Below are positions 39,018-46,240 of a stretch of DNA of 64,000 bases, in pieces. Position 1 is the first letter of the stretch. The number at the start of each line of letters is the position of its first letter. Source of the stretch: Micromonospora sediminicola (GTDB taxonomy: Bacteria > Actinomycetota > Actinomycetes > Mycobacteriales > Micromonosporaceae); the NCBI RefSeq assembly GCF_900089585.1, contig NZ_FLRH01000004.1, forward strand, positions 241,001 to 305,000, read 5' to 3'. Below the pieces are notes generated by a model. It saw only the letters and a program-made list of their open reading frames with translations. It was not told where the DNA came from and did not search any database. The translations under genes were made by a program, and so were the position numbers.

Positions 39018-41624
39018 GTGACCCGATCCCGTCGTCGGCTGGTCGCGCTCGCCGCGGCCACCACCCTGGCGCTCGCCGCCACCGCCGGCCCGGCCTCCGC
39101 CGAGGTGCCGCCGGACGCCCCCGAACAACTGCGCAACGGCGACTTCAGCGCCGGCGTGTCCCCCTGGTTCTCCTACGGCACCGGCGACCTGGCGGTCACC
39201 GACGGCCGGCTCTGCACCACCGTCGCCGCCGGCACGGCCAACCCCTGGGACGCCGGCATCGGCCAGGACGCGGTGCCGCTGATCTCCGGCGCCGAGTACG
39301 AGCTGTCCTTCGACGTCTCCGCGACCCCCGGCGCGGCCGTCAAGGCGGTGCTCCAGCTCGGCAGCGCCCCCTACACCACGTACGCCAGCGTCGACGCCAC
39401 CGCCACCGGCACCGCGCGGCACGTCACCACCACCTTCACCTCCCCCGCCGACAACGCCGGCGCCCAGCTCATCTTCCAGATCGGCGGCAGCGCGCAGGCG
39501 CAGACGTTCTGCCTCGACAACGTCTCGCTGCGTGGCGGCGAGGCGGCCCCGCCGTACGAGCCGGACACCGGGCCGCGGGTCCGGGTGAACCAGGTCGGCT
39601 ACCTGCCCGGCGGGCCGAAGCACGCCACCGTGGTCACCGAGGCCACCGGGGCGCTTCCCTGGCAGCTGAGGTCGGCCGGCGGTGCGGTGGTGGCCAGCGG
39701 CGAGACCACGCCGCGCGGCACCGACGCCGCCTCGGCGCAGAACGTGCAGACCGTCGACTTCTCCGCGTACCGCACGCCGGGCACCGGCTACACGCTCACC
39801 GTCGACGGCGAGACCAGCCACCCGTTCGACATCTCCGGCACGCTCTACGACCGGCTGCGCGCCGACTCGCTCCAGTTCTTCTACGCCCAGCGCAGCGGCA
39901 TCGCGATCGACGGCGACCTGATCGGCGCCGAGTACGCCCGCCCCGCCGGCCACCTCGACGTCGCGCCCAACCAGGGCGACACCGACGTGCCCTGCCAGCC
40001 CGGCGTCTGCGACTACACGCTGGACGTGCGCGGCGGCTGGTACGACGCCGGCGACCACGGCAAGTACGTGGTCAACGGCGGCATCGCCACCTACCAGCTG
40101 CTCAACGCGTTCGAGCGGACCAAGACCGCGGAGACCGCCGACGGCGGCGCGGCCCTCGGTGACGCCACGCTGCGGGTGCCCGAGCGGGGCAACGCCGTGC
40201 CGGACGTGCTCGACGAGGCCCGCTGGGAGCTCGACTTCCTGCTGCGCATGCAGGTGCCGGCCGGCAAGCCGCTGGCCGGGATGGTGCACCACAAGATCCA
40301 CGACAAGAACTGGACCGGCCTGCCGCTGGCCCCGCAGGACGACCCGCAGCCGCGCGAGCTGCACCCGCCGTCCACCGCCGCCACGCTCAACCTGGCCGCC
40401 GTGGCCGCGCAGTGCGCCCGGCTGTTCGCCCCGTACGACGCCACCTACGCGGCCCGCTGCGCCACGGCCGCGAAGACCGCGTACGCGGCGGCGAAGGCGC
40501 ACCCGGCGATCTACGCCTCGGCCAGCGACGGCACCGGCGGCGGCGCGTACGACGACACGAACGTCACCGACGAGTTCTACTGGGCCGCGGTCGAGCTGTG
40601 GCTGAGCACCGGCGACAAGGCGTACCTGGCCGACGTCACCGCCTCGCCGCTGCACACCGCCGACGTCTTCACCCCGAACGGCGCGTTCGGCTGGCAGAGC
40701 GTGGCCGCGCTGGGCCGGCTCGAGCTGGCCACCGTGCCGAACACGCTGCCGGCCGCCGAGAAGACCCGGATCCGCGCCTCGGTGACCGCCGCCGCGGACC
40801 GCTACCTGGCCGCGCTCGCCGACCAGGCGTACGGGCTGCCGCTGCCCGGCACCGCCGACGCGTACGTCTGGGGCAGCAACAGCAACGTGGTGAACAACGC
40901 GATCGTGCTGGCCACCGCGTTCGACCTGAGCCGGGACGCGAAGTACCGGGACGGCGCGGTGCAGAGCGCCGACTACCTGTTCGGCCGCAACGCGCTGAAC
41001 ATGTCCTACGTGACCGGATGGGGTGAGCAGAACGCCCACAACCAGCACAGCCGGATCTTCGCCAACCAGTTGAACCCGGACCTGCCGAACCCGCCGGCCG
41101 GCTCGCTCGCCGGCGGCCCGAACGCCGCCCTCCAGGACCCGTACGCGGCGAACCTGCTCGCCGGGTGCGCGCCGATGTTCTGCTACGTCGACGACATCAA
41201 CTCGTACGCGACCAACGAGGTGGCGATCAACTGGAACTCGGCGCTGGCCTGGCTCGCGTCGTTCCTGGCGGACCAGGGTGACGCCTCGGCCGTGCCGGCG
41301 CCCACCTGCGCGGTCACCTACAGCACCCACGGCAGCTGGCCGTCCGGCTTCACCACCCAGGTGACGGTGCGCAACACCGGCACGACGGCGGTGAACGGGT
41401 GGACGCTGCGGTGGGCCTTCACCGGCGGCCAGAAGGTCAGCCACGCCTGGTCGGCGGAGGTCGCCCAGACCGGCGCCACGGTCACCGCGAAGAACCTGTC
41501 GTGGAACGGGAAGCTCGCGCCCGGGGCGTCCACCACGTTCGGCCTGAACGGCACGGGTTCCGCGACCCCCAACCCCGACCCCACCCTGGTCACCCTGAAC
41601 GGCAGGGCCTGCACCGTCTCCTGA
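39018..41624 (+). CDS. secreted GH9 endoglucanase with CBM4-like and CBM2 modules
   Basis: An 868-residue cellulase. Domains in order: Arg-rich signal peptide ending near ASA (residue 27); a CBM4/9-like module (about 35-172) from LRNGDFSAGVSPW to TFCLDNVSLRG; an Ig-like CelD_N domain (about 185-265) starting VRVNQVGYLPGGPKHATVV; the GH9 barrel (about 275-745) with GWYDAGDHGKYVVNGG (nucleophile-activating Asp pair), GRNALNMSYVTGWGEQN, the conserved HSRIF and SYATNEVAINWNSALAW with the acid Glu; and a CBM2 cellulose-binding end (about 762-868). GTG at 39018 follows GGAAGGAA. A CebR box upstream predicts induction by cellobiose. Confidence 0.93.
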   Translation: MTRSRRRLVALAAATTLALAATAGPASAEVPPDAPEQLRNGDFSAGVSPWFSYGTGDLAVTDGRLCTTVAAGTANPWDAGIGQDAVPLISGAEYELSFDVSATPGAAVKAVLQLGSAPYTTYASVDATATGTARHVTTTFTSPADNAGAQLIFQIGGSAQAQTFCLDNVSLRGGEAAPPYEPDTGPRVRVNQVGYLPGGPKHATVVTEATGALPWQLRSAGGAVVASGETTPRGTDAASAQNVQTVDFSAYRTPGTGYTLTVDGETSHPFDISGTLYDRLRADSLQFFYAQRSGIAIDGDLIGAEYARPAGHLDVAPNQGDTDVPCQPGVCDYTLDVRGGWYDAGDHGKYVVNGGIATYQLLNAFERTKTAETADGGAALGDATLRVPERGNAVPDVLDEARWELDFLLRMQVPAGKPLAGMVHHKIHDKNWTGLPLAPQDDPQPRELHPPSTAATLNLAAVAAQCARLFAPYDATYAARCATAAKTAYAAAKAHPAIYASASDGTGGGAYDDTNVTDEFYWAAVELWLSTGDKAYLADVTASPLHTADVFTPNGAFGWQSVAALGRLELATVPNTLPAAEKTRIRASVTAAADRYLAALADQAYGLPLPGTADAYVWGSNSNVVNNAIVLATAFDLSRDAKYRDGAVQSADYLFGRNALNMSYVTGWGEQNAHNQHSRIFANQLNPDLPNPPAGSLAGGPNAALQDPYAANLLAGCAPMFCYVDDINSYATNEVAINWNSALAWLASFLADQGDASAVPAPTCAVTYSTHGSWPSGFTTQVTVRNTGTTAVNGWTLRWAFTGGQKVSHAWSAEVAQTGATVTAKNLSWNGKLAPGASTTFGLNGTGSATPNPDPTLVTLNGRACTVS

Positions 41625-41631
41625 CCGACGC

Positions 41632-41672
41632 CCGTGCGGTGGTGGCGCCTGCCCGGCGTCACCACCGCACGG
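41632..41672 (+). terminator. long hairpin terminator after the cellulase
   Basis: An 18-base-pair stem with one G-T pair (41632-41649 with 41655-41672) and a 5-base loop, starting 8 bases after the stop. Confidence 0.8.
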
Positions 41673-41688
41673 CCGGCGAACCGCCGGG

Positions 41689-41700
41689 TACGGTCCCGGC
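41689..41700 (+). promoter_or_regulatory. leaderless-type -10 box for the SMR gene
   Basis: TACGGT (41689-41694) ends 6 bases before the ATG at 41701, with no Shine-Dalgarno. Confidence 0.55.
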
Positions 41701-42021
41701 ATGGCGTATCTGCTCCTGGCGCTGGCGATCACGGCCGAGGTGGTCGGCACCAGCCTGCTCAAGGCGAGCGACGGGTTCACCCGACTCTGGCCCACGGTCG
41801 GCCTGGTGGCCTGCTACCTGGCCGCGTTCGGGCTGCTCGCCCTCGTGGTCCGGGACGTCCCGGTCGGCGTGGCGTACGCGATCTGGTCCGGGCTGGGCAC
41901 CGCCGCGATCATGGCGGTCGGGGCGGCGTTCCTGGGCGAGCCGCTCAGCGTGACGAAGGTGGTCGGGGCCGGTCTGGTCATCGCCGGCGTGGTGGTGCTC
42001 AACCTCGGCGGCGCGCACTAG
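41701..42021 (+). CDS. SMR family multidrug/guanidinium-type exporter
   Basis: A 106-residue protein with four transmembrane helices. LLALAITAEVVGTSLLKASD carries the essential membrane Glu (residue 13), and VPVGVAYAIWSGLGTAAI is the conserved helix-3 signature. SMR proteins exchange cationic compounds for protons. It stands alone, so it may act as a homodimer. The leaderless-type promoter starts right after the cellulase terminator. Confidence 0.88.
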   Translation: MAYLLLALAITAEVVGTSLLKASDGFTRLWPTVGLVACYLAAFGLLALVVRDVPVGVAYAIWSGLGTAAIMAVGAAFLGEPLSVTKVVGAGLVIAGVVVLNLGGAH

Positions 42022-42034
42022 GTGCGGGCCGGGT

Positions 42035-42562
42035 TCAGCCTCCGGCCGCGCGGAGCAGCCGGAGCTGGCCGATCTCGGCGGCGTTCTTCATCAACTCGGC
42101 GTTGACCCAGGCCACCAGGTGCGCCACCGTGAGCCCGGCGTCGGCCGGCCAGGGGTACGCGGACGGGCGGGCCAGGTCGGCCTCGGTGAGGCCGTCGAGG
42201 ATGTCCGCCCACTCCGCCCGCAGCCCGCCCAGCCAGGAGACCGTCGCCGCGCCGGGCCCCGGCCACCGCACGTCCGCCCGTTCCCGTGCCGGTCGCTGCC
42301 GCAGATTGTCGACGGCCACCGACCACCACCAGCCGATGTGCCAGGTGAGCCAGGCGATGGTCGGCACGGGCACCGGATCCGGCTCGGTGTCCGCCCAGTC
42401 CGGAGACCATCCACCGGCCGGGTCGGCCCGCATCGTCCAGCACAGCGGAGCCGGCTCCCAGAGGAAGTCCGCCGGGTCGAGCCGGTCGAGGTGGTATTCG
42501 ACAAGCGCCCAGGTCAGGTCGAACTGCCAGCGCGGCAGGGCCGGATCGGTGGGGACGGACAC
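42035..42562 (-). CDS. DinB family protein
   Basis: A 175-residue four-helix-bundle protein. LVEYHLDRLDPADFLW and IAWLTWHIGWWW supply two likely metal-binding His residues. The last helix ELMKNAAEIGQLRLLRAA has Lys-Asn where a third His is expected, so metal binding may be altered. DinB-like proteins include thiol transferases (mycothiol- or bacillithiol-dependent); the role here is unknown. Confidence 0.78.
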   Translation of the reverse strand: MSVPTDPALPRWQFDLTWALVEYHLDRLDPADFLWEPAPLCWTMRADPAGGWSPDWADTEPDPVPVPTIAWLTWHIGWWWSVAVDNLRQRPARERADVRWPGPGAATVSWLGGLRAEWADILDGLTEADLARPSAYPWPADAGLTVAHLVAWVNAELMKNAAEIGQLRLLRAAGG

Positions 42563-42601
42563 CGGGCGATGGTGGCACGACCGGGGTCGCCGGTCGACCG
42601 G

Positions 42602-42802
42602 TTAACCGTCCGGGAACTCGGGGTGGGCGGCGGCCCGCCGGACCATGTCGTCCCACTGGCGGGCGACCGCCGCCAGGTCGTCCCGTCGGCTCCGCTCGAA
42701 CTCCGCCAGCTCTGGCGCGACGGCGCGCAGCGCGGCCTGCCCGGCCGGCCGGCGGCACCCGGCGTCCGACCCGCTCCCGCGCCACCAGCGCCACCCCGCT
42801 CC
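42602..42802 (-). pseudogene. 3' fragment of a small gene cut by the repeat element
   Basis: The last 66 codons of a frame ending FERSRRDDLAAVARQWDDMV and RRAAAHPEFPDG have normal coding character (charged amphipathic helix, C/G third positions). Upstream, the frame runs straight into the palindromic repeat, where the translation becomes arbitrary, and no start codon with a ribosome-binding site is found at the junction. It looks like a gene whose 5' end was lost or displaced by the element. It could instead be a functional short gene with a non-canonical start. Confidence 0.4.
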
Positions 42803-42805
42803 GGA

Positions 42806-42985
42806 CGGTGTGTGTCCCGGACCGGGATGCGCCCATGGCATTCCACCGACGGCGTTGACGGACGGTGGGTGGAACACCGCGTCGCGGCAGGGACGACGAT
42901 GCCGCAGAGCGCGATATACCGCTGAGTCATAAATATGACCAGGCGGTATATCGCACAACAATCATCGTTGCCCGCTGCCCGCGGC
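42806..42985 (-). repeat. left copy of the palindrome/tandem-repeat element (inverted)
   Basis: About 180 bases almost repeated, in opposite orientation, at 43757-43934; I estimate near 88% identity over the outer 100 bases. Read on the minus strand it has two GGGCAGC-type units, GATGATTGTTG, the 44-base palindrome, then CTCTGCGGCATCGTCGTC and a GC-rich tail. It begins right after the acetyltransferase stop at 42993. Confidence 0.8.
42911..42954. repeat. 44-base palindrome, copy 1
   Basis: GCGATATACCGC and GCGGTATATCGC form perfect 12-base outer arms. The inner parts CTGAGTCAT and ATGACCAG pair except for one bulged base, around an AAAT-like loop. AT-rich centre in a GC-rich genome. Confidence 0.9.
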
Positions 42986-42992
42986 CACCGGG

Positions 42993-43500
42993 TCAGCCGA
43001 CCGTCCGGCGCATCGCGACCCGGTCGGCCGGATCGAGCCCGAGCGCCGCCTCGACGACCAGCAGCCCCGACCAGCCCCGGCGTCAGTGCGGAGGCGTCCA
43101 GCTCGCGGAATCCGCAGCGCGCGTAGTACGGCCCGTTCCACGGCACCGACCGGAACGTGGTCAACGTCAGTGCCGGCAGCCGCTCCGCCGCCGCCCACCG
43201 CGCCACGTCGTCGAGCAGGCCCCGGCCGATCCCGCGCCGGGCGTAGGCCGGGTCGACGCTGAGCTGCTGCACGTGCGCCGCGCCGTCGACGAGGTCGACC
43301 AGCGCGAACGCGATCGGGCGGTCCGCCGCGTCGACCGCGACCCGCAGCCGGCCGGCGCGTTGCCCGGTGGCGAGCGCGTCCAGCGGCAGCGGCGGCATGT
43401 CGGCCACCCGGGTCATGCCGATCTCGCGGAACGGTGCGCCCGAGGCCACCTCGATCCGCTGCACCTCGGCCAGCTCGTCGGCCCGGGCGGTCCTGCTCAC
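42993..43500 (-). pseudogene. GNAT acetyltransferase with a C-terminal frameshift
   Basis: Acetyltransferase of about 168 codons. SRTARADELAEVQRIEVASG begins the GNAT fold; VQQLSVDPAYARRGIGRGLL is the acetyl-CoA binding motif A and YYARCGFRELDASALTPGL is motif B. After LTPGL the frame goes wrong: shifting by one base at about 43060-43085 gives LVVEAALGLDPADRVAMRR and a stop at 42993, the ending normal for this family, whereas the unshifted frame runs on through the repeat element without a stop for over 150 codons. Either a real frameshift or a sequencing error. GTG at 43500 is used; GTG at 43506 is also possible. Confidence 0.65.
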
Positions 43501-43630
43501 GTCCACGGGCCGACCCTGGCAGAGCGGGCCGGCCGAGGCGACCAGATTTCTCCGGACATGCCATCGTGCCGCGCTATGGCCCGAGCGCGACCTGCGCACC
43601 GGCACACCACGGACCTCTCCGGAGCCGGCC

Positions 43631-43770
43631 GGGCAGCGGGCAGCGGGCAGCGGGCAGCGGGCAGCGGGCAGCGGGCAGCGGGCAGCGGGCAGCGGGCAGC
43701 GGGCAGCGGGCAGCGGGCAGCGGGCAGCGGGCAGCGGGCAGCGGGCAGCGGGCAGCGGGCAGCGGGCAGC
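43631..43770. repeat. 20 perfect tandem copies of GGGCAGC
   Basis: A 7-base unit repeated exactly 20 times (140 bases) with no variation, just before copy 2 of the palindrome. The inverted left copy has only two units, so the number is variable between copies. Unit length is not a multiple of three and no convincing gene spans it. It should form G-rich structures on one strand. Confidence 0.95.
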
Positions 43771-43934
43771 GATGATTGTTGGGCGATATACCGCCTGGTC
43801 ATAATTATGACTCAGCGGTATATCGCACTCTGCGGCATCGTCGTCCCTGCCCCGACGCGGTGTTCCACCCACCGCCCGTCAACGCCATCAGTGGAACGCC
43901 ACGGGTGCATTACGGCCCGGGACACGCCCACCGC
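43757..43934 (+). repeat. right copy of the palindrome/tandem-repeat element
   Basis: Inverted counterpart of 42806-42985. Order: last GGGCAGC units, GATGATTGTTG, palindrome copy 2, CTCTGCGGCATCGTCGTC, then a tail containing GGTGTTCCACCCACCGCCC. A more degenerate direct copy of that tail follows at about 43928-43985. With the left copy it brackets the acetyltransferase like a composite element, but no transposase is present. Confidence 0.8.
43783..43826. repeat. 44-base palindrome, copy 2
   Basis: Same 12-base arms as copy 1 (GCGATATACCGC/GCGGTATATCGC), in the opposite orientation as judged by the asymmetric inner bases CCTGGTCAT and ATGACTCAG; loop AATT-like instead of AAAT. Confidence 0.9.
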
Positions 43935-44097
43935 GCTCCACCCACCGCCCAGCAACGCCGATCGACGGAACGCCATAGGTGCGTCGCGGCTGGGAGGACA
44001 CCCGCCCCGCCCGGGCGTTCCGACGGCGGCCGGCCAGCACGCGCACGGTGTGACCGACCTCGCCTCGGGCGGGACTCCGACGCCGCGTCTTCGTGTC

Positions 44098-44110
44098 TAG
44101 CGTCGGGCCC
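44098..44110 (+). promoter_or_regulatory. leaderless-type -10 box for the leader peptide
   Basis: TAGCGT (44098-44103) ends 7 bases before the ATG at 44111; no Shine-Dalgarno. Confidence 0.45.
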
Positions 44111-44173
44111 ATGACCCGCAGTCGACGCCACCCGGCCACCGAATCCCGCGCGGCAGCGCCCGTCGGGCACTGA
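44111..44173 (+). CDS. 20-residue leader peptide coupled to the MFS gene
   Basis: MTRSRRHPATESRAAAPVGH, starting just after a leaderless-type -10 box and ending in TGATG, where the TGA overlaps the ATG of the MFS gene. The MFS start has no Shine-Dalgarno of its own, so ribosomes finishing the leader probably reinitiate there. It may be purely a translational relay. I see no attenuator-type hairpins. Confidence 0.4.
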   Translation: MTRSRRHPATESRAAAPVGH

Positions 44174-45435
44174 TGGGACGGGTCTCCCCGTTCCCGCCGC
44201 CCGGGCCGCTGCGCACTCTCGCGCTCGCCACGCTGGCCAACACGGTCGGCACCGGGCTGTGGCTGGCCGGCGGGGCGCTCTACCTGACCCGGGACGTGGG
44301 GCTCTCCCCGACGTCGGTGGGTGCGGGTCTGACCGTCGCCGGCCTGGTCGGGCTGACCGCCAGCGTGCCGCTGGGCGGCCTGGCGGACCGCTGGGACCCG
44401 CGTACGCTGCGGGCCGTGCTCCAGGTCTGCCAGGCGTTCGCCGCGGCCGCGTACCTGCTGGTCGACTCGCTCGCGATGTTCCTGGTGGTGGCGGTGCCGG
44501 AGGCGCTGCTGTCGGCCGGGAACCTGGCGGTGCGGGCGGCGCTCGTCGCCGCCGTCGGCGGCCCGGCCGGACGGGTGCACGCCTTCGCCACGCTGCGCGC
44601 GGTGGCCAACCTGGGCATCACCGCCGGCACCGCGCTGGCCGGGATCGCGCTGGCCGTGGACACCCACCGGGCGTACCAGGTCCTGGTGGTCGGCAACGTC
44701 GCCACCTATCTGCTCTCGGCGGCGCTGTTGCTGCGGGTGCCACGGCAGCGGGCCGGCGGCGGTGCGCGGCGGGTCACCGACGCGGCACGGCGCGGCGGGC
44801 CGTTGCGGGACGGCCGCTTTCTCGCGGTGAGCGGCGCGTCGGCGGTGCTCGGTACGCACCTGACCGTGCTCACCCTGGTCGTGCCGTTGTGGACGGTCGG
44901 CCGGGCCGGCGCGCCGCCCCCGGTGGTGTCGGCGGTGCTGCTGATCAACACGCTGCTCACCGTGCTGGTGGCGGTCCGGCTCAGCCGGGGCGCCGACACC
45001 GCCGCCCCGGCCGCCCGGAAGCTGCGCCGGGCCGGGCTGGTGCTGGCCGCGGCGACCCCGCTCTACGCGGCGACCGCCGGTCTGCCGGTGCTGCCGGCGG
45101 TCGGGCTGCTGCTGGTGGCCACCGCGGTGTGGACGGTGGGCGACCTGTGGCAGGGCGCGGCCGGCGCGGGGCTCGCCTACGACCTCGCGCCGCCGCACGC
45201 GATCGGCGCCTACCAGGGGGCGGACGGGCTGCTCGCCGGGCTGGCCCAGGCGCTCGGCCGTGGCCTGCTCACGCTGCTCGTGCTCGGTGGCGGCGCGGCG
45301 GGCTGGCTGGTGCTCGGCGCGCTGTTCGCCGCAGTCGGGCTGACCGCCCCGGCGCTGGCCCGACGCGCGGTGGCGAGCCGGCCGGCGCCCACCGGGGAGC
45401 CGGCCGCCGCCGGGCAGCCGGTCGCACCCGTGTAG
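44173..45435 (+). CDS. MFS transporter
   Basis: A 420-residue major facilitator with about twelve hydrophobic helices. GLTASVPLGGLADRWDPRTL between helices 2 and 3 is the MFS signature loop (G-x-x-x-D-R), and the two halves are joined by a basic loop near residue 200. Likely an exporter of a small molecule; the substrate is not inferable. Translation appears coupled to an upstream 20-codon leader by TGATG. The GNAT gene follows 12 bases later and may share its transcript. Confidence 0.83.
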   Translation: MGRVSPFPPPGPLRTLALATLANTVGTGLWLAGGALYLTRDVGLSPTSVGAGLTVAGLVGLTASVPLGGLADRWDPRTLRAVLQVCQAFAAAAYLLVDSLAMFLVVAVPEALLSAGNLAVRAALVAAVGGPAGRVHAFATLRAVANLGITAGTALAGIALAVDTHRAYQVLVVGNVATYLLSAALLLRVPRQRAGGGARRVTDAARRGGPLRDGRFLAVSGASAVLGTHLTVLTLVVPLWTVGRAGAPPPVVSAVLLINTLLTVLVAVRLSRGADTAAPAARKLRRAGLVLAAATPLYAATAGLPVLPAVGLLLVATAVWTVGDLWQGAAGAGLAYDLAPPHAIGAYQGADGLLAGLAQALGRGLLTLLVLGGGAAGWLVLGALFAAVGLTAPALARRAVASRPAPTGEPAAAGQPVAPV

Positions 45436-45447
45436 CAGCATGGCGGG

Positions 45448-45981
45448 ATGACCGACCAGCGGAGCATCACCATCCGTCCCGGCGGGCCGGACGACGCCCC
45501 CACCGTGCTGCGCCTGCTCGACAGCGCCACCGCGTGGCTGGTGGAGCGGGGCCGCACCGACCAGTGGGGCACCACGCCGGCCTCGACCGACCCCCGCCGG
45601 ATCGACCAGGCCGCCGCGTGGGCCGGCGGGGGCGGCCTGCACCTCGCCGAGATCGACGGCACGGCGGCCGGCGCGCTGGTGGTGGGCGCGGCGACGGAGT
45701 ACGTGCCGCCGCCCACCGAGCCGGAGCTGTACGTGAACCTGCTGGTCACCGACCGGGCGTACGCCGGTCGCGGGGTCGGCGCGCGGCTGCTGGCGCACGC
45801 GGCGGAGCTGGCCCGCGACCGTGGGGTCGGCCTGCTGCGGGTGGACTGCTTCCGGAGCCCGGACCGGGCGCTGGTGCGCTTCTACGAGGGGTGCGGCTTC
45901 ACCGCCACCGACCCGTTCACGGTCGAGCGGCCGGGGCGGGCGCCGTGGCCCGGGCAGGTGCTGGCCCGCCGGGTCGGCTGA
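45448..45981 (+). CDS. GNAT family N-acetyltransferase
   Basis: A 177-residue acetyltransferase. TIRPGGPDDAPTVLRLLDSA opens the fold, LYVNLLVTDRAYAGRGVGAR and LLAHAAELARDRG form the acetyl-CoA motif, and FYEGCGFTATDPFTVERPG is motif B. The combination with an upstream MFS pump resembles self-resistance or detoxification pairs; that is inference. It converges with the zinc-finger gene with a 1-base gap. Confidence 0.85.
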   Translation: MTDQRSITIRPGGPDDAPTVLRLLDSATAWLVERGRTDQWGTTPASTDPRRIDQAAAWAGGGGLHLAEIDGTAAGALVVGAATEYVPPPTEPELYVNLLVTDRAYAGRGVGARLLAHAAELARDRGVGLLRVDCFRSPDRALVRFYEGCGFTATDPFTVERPGRAPWPGQVLARRVG

Positions 45982-45982
45982 G

Positions 45983-46240
45983 TCAGCCGATCTCCTCGTC
46001 GACGAAGCACCAGCGCCACGACTCGCCCGGCTGCACCGACCGCATCACCGGGTGCCCGCTGCTCTCGAAGTGCTTCGAGGCGTGCTGGTAGGGCGACGAG
46101 TCGCAGCAACCCACGTGCCCGCAGCTCAGGCAGGCCCGCAGGTGCACCCAGTCGTCGTTGCCGATGGCGACGCAGTCGGGGCACTCGGTGGTGGTGCCCG
46201 GCTCGGCCCCGCCCGGCTCGGTCAGGTGCTGGCAGCTCAT
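45983..46240 (-). CDS. UBP-type zinc finger protein
   Basis: An 85-residue stand-alone ZnF-UBP domain. MSCQHL, TECPDCVA, LRACLSCGHVGCCDSS and HASKHFESSGHPVMRS supply the Cys and His ligands, and ESWRWCFVDE the aromatic pocket that in eukaryotes grips the ubiquitin C-terminus. Bacteria of this group lack ubiquitin (some have Pup), so the ligand is unknown. Its start overlaps the antiporter stop by 4 bases (ATGA), so the two are translated together and probably function together. Confidence 0.88.
   Translation of the reverse strand: MSCQHLTEPGGAEPGTTTECPDCVAIGNDDWVHLRACLSCGHVGCCDSSPYQHASKHFESSGHPVMRSVQPGESWRWCFVDEEIG

Noticed and set aside
43631..43770. CRISPR-like repeat array
   Set aside because: Units are 7 bases with no spacers, and no cas genes are present; it is a simple tandem repeat.
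42514..43872. Single 452-residue protein covering the acetyltransferase and both flanks (minus strand)
   Set aside because: The frame passes through the heptamer array and the palindrome, and only the middle part is GNAT-like; the rest is read-through of non-coding DNA.
42806..43934. Insertion sequence or composite transposon
   Set aside because: Inverted arms exist but no transposase frame lies between or beside them; recorded as a non-autonomous repeat.
42865..44100. Plus-strand 411-residue frame across the repeat island
   Set aside because: Antisense to the acetyltransferase, repeats AAGSGQR from the heptamer, and has no domain.
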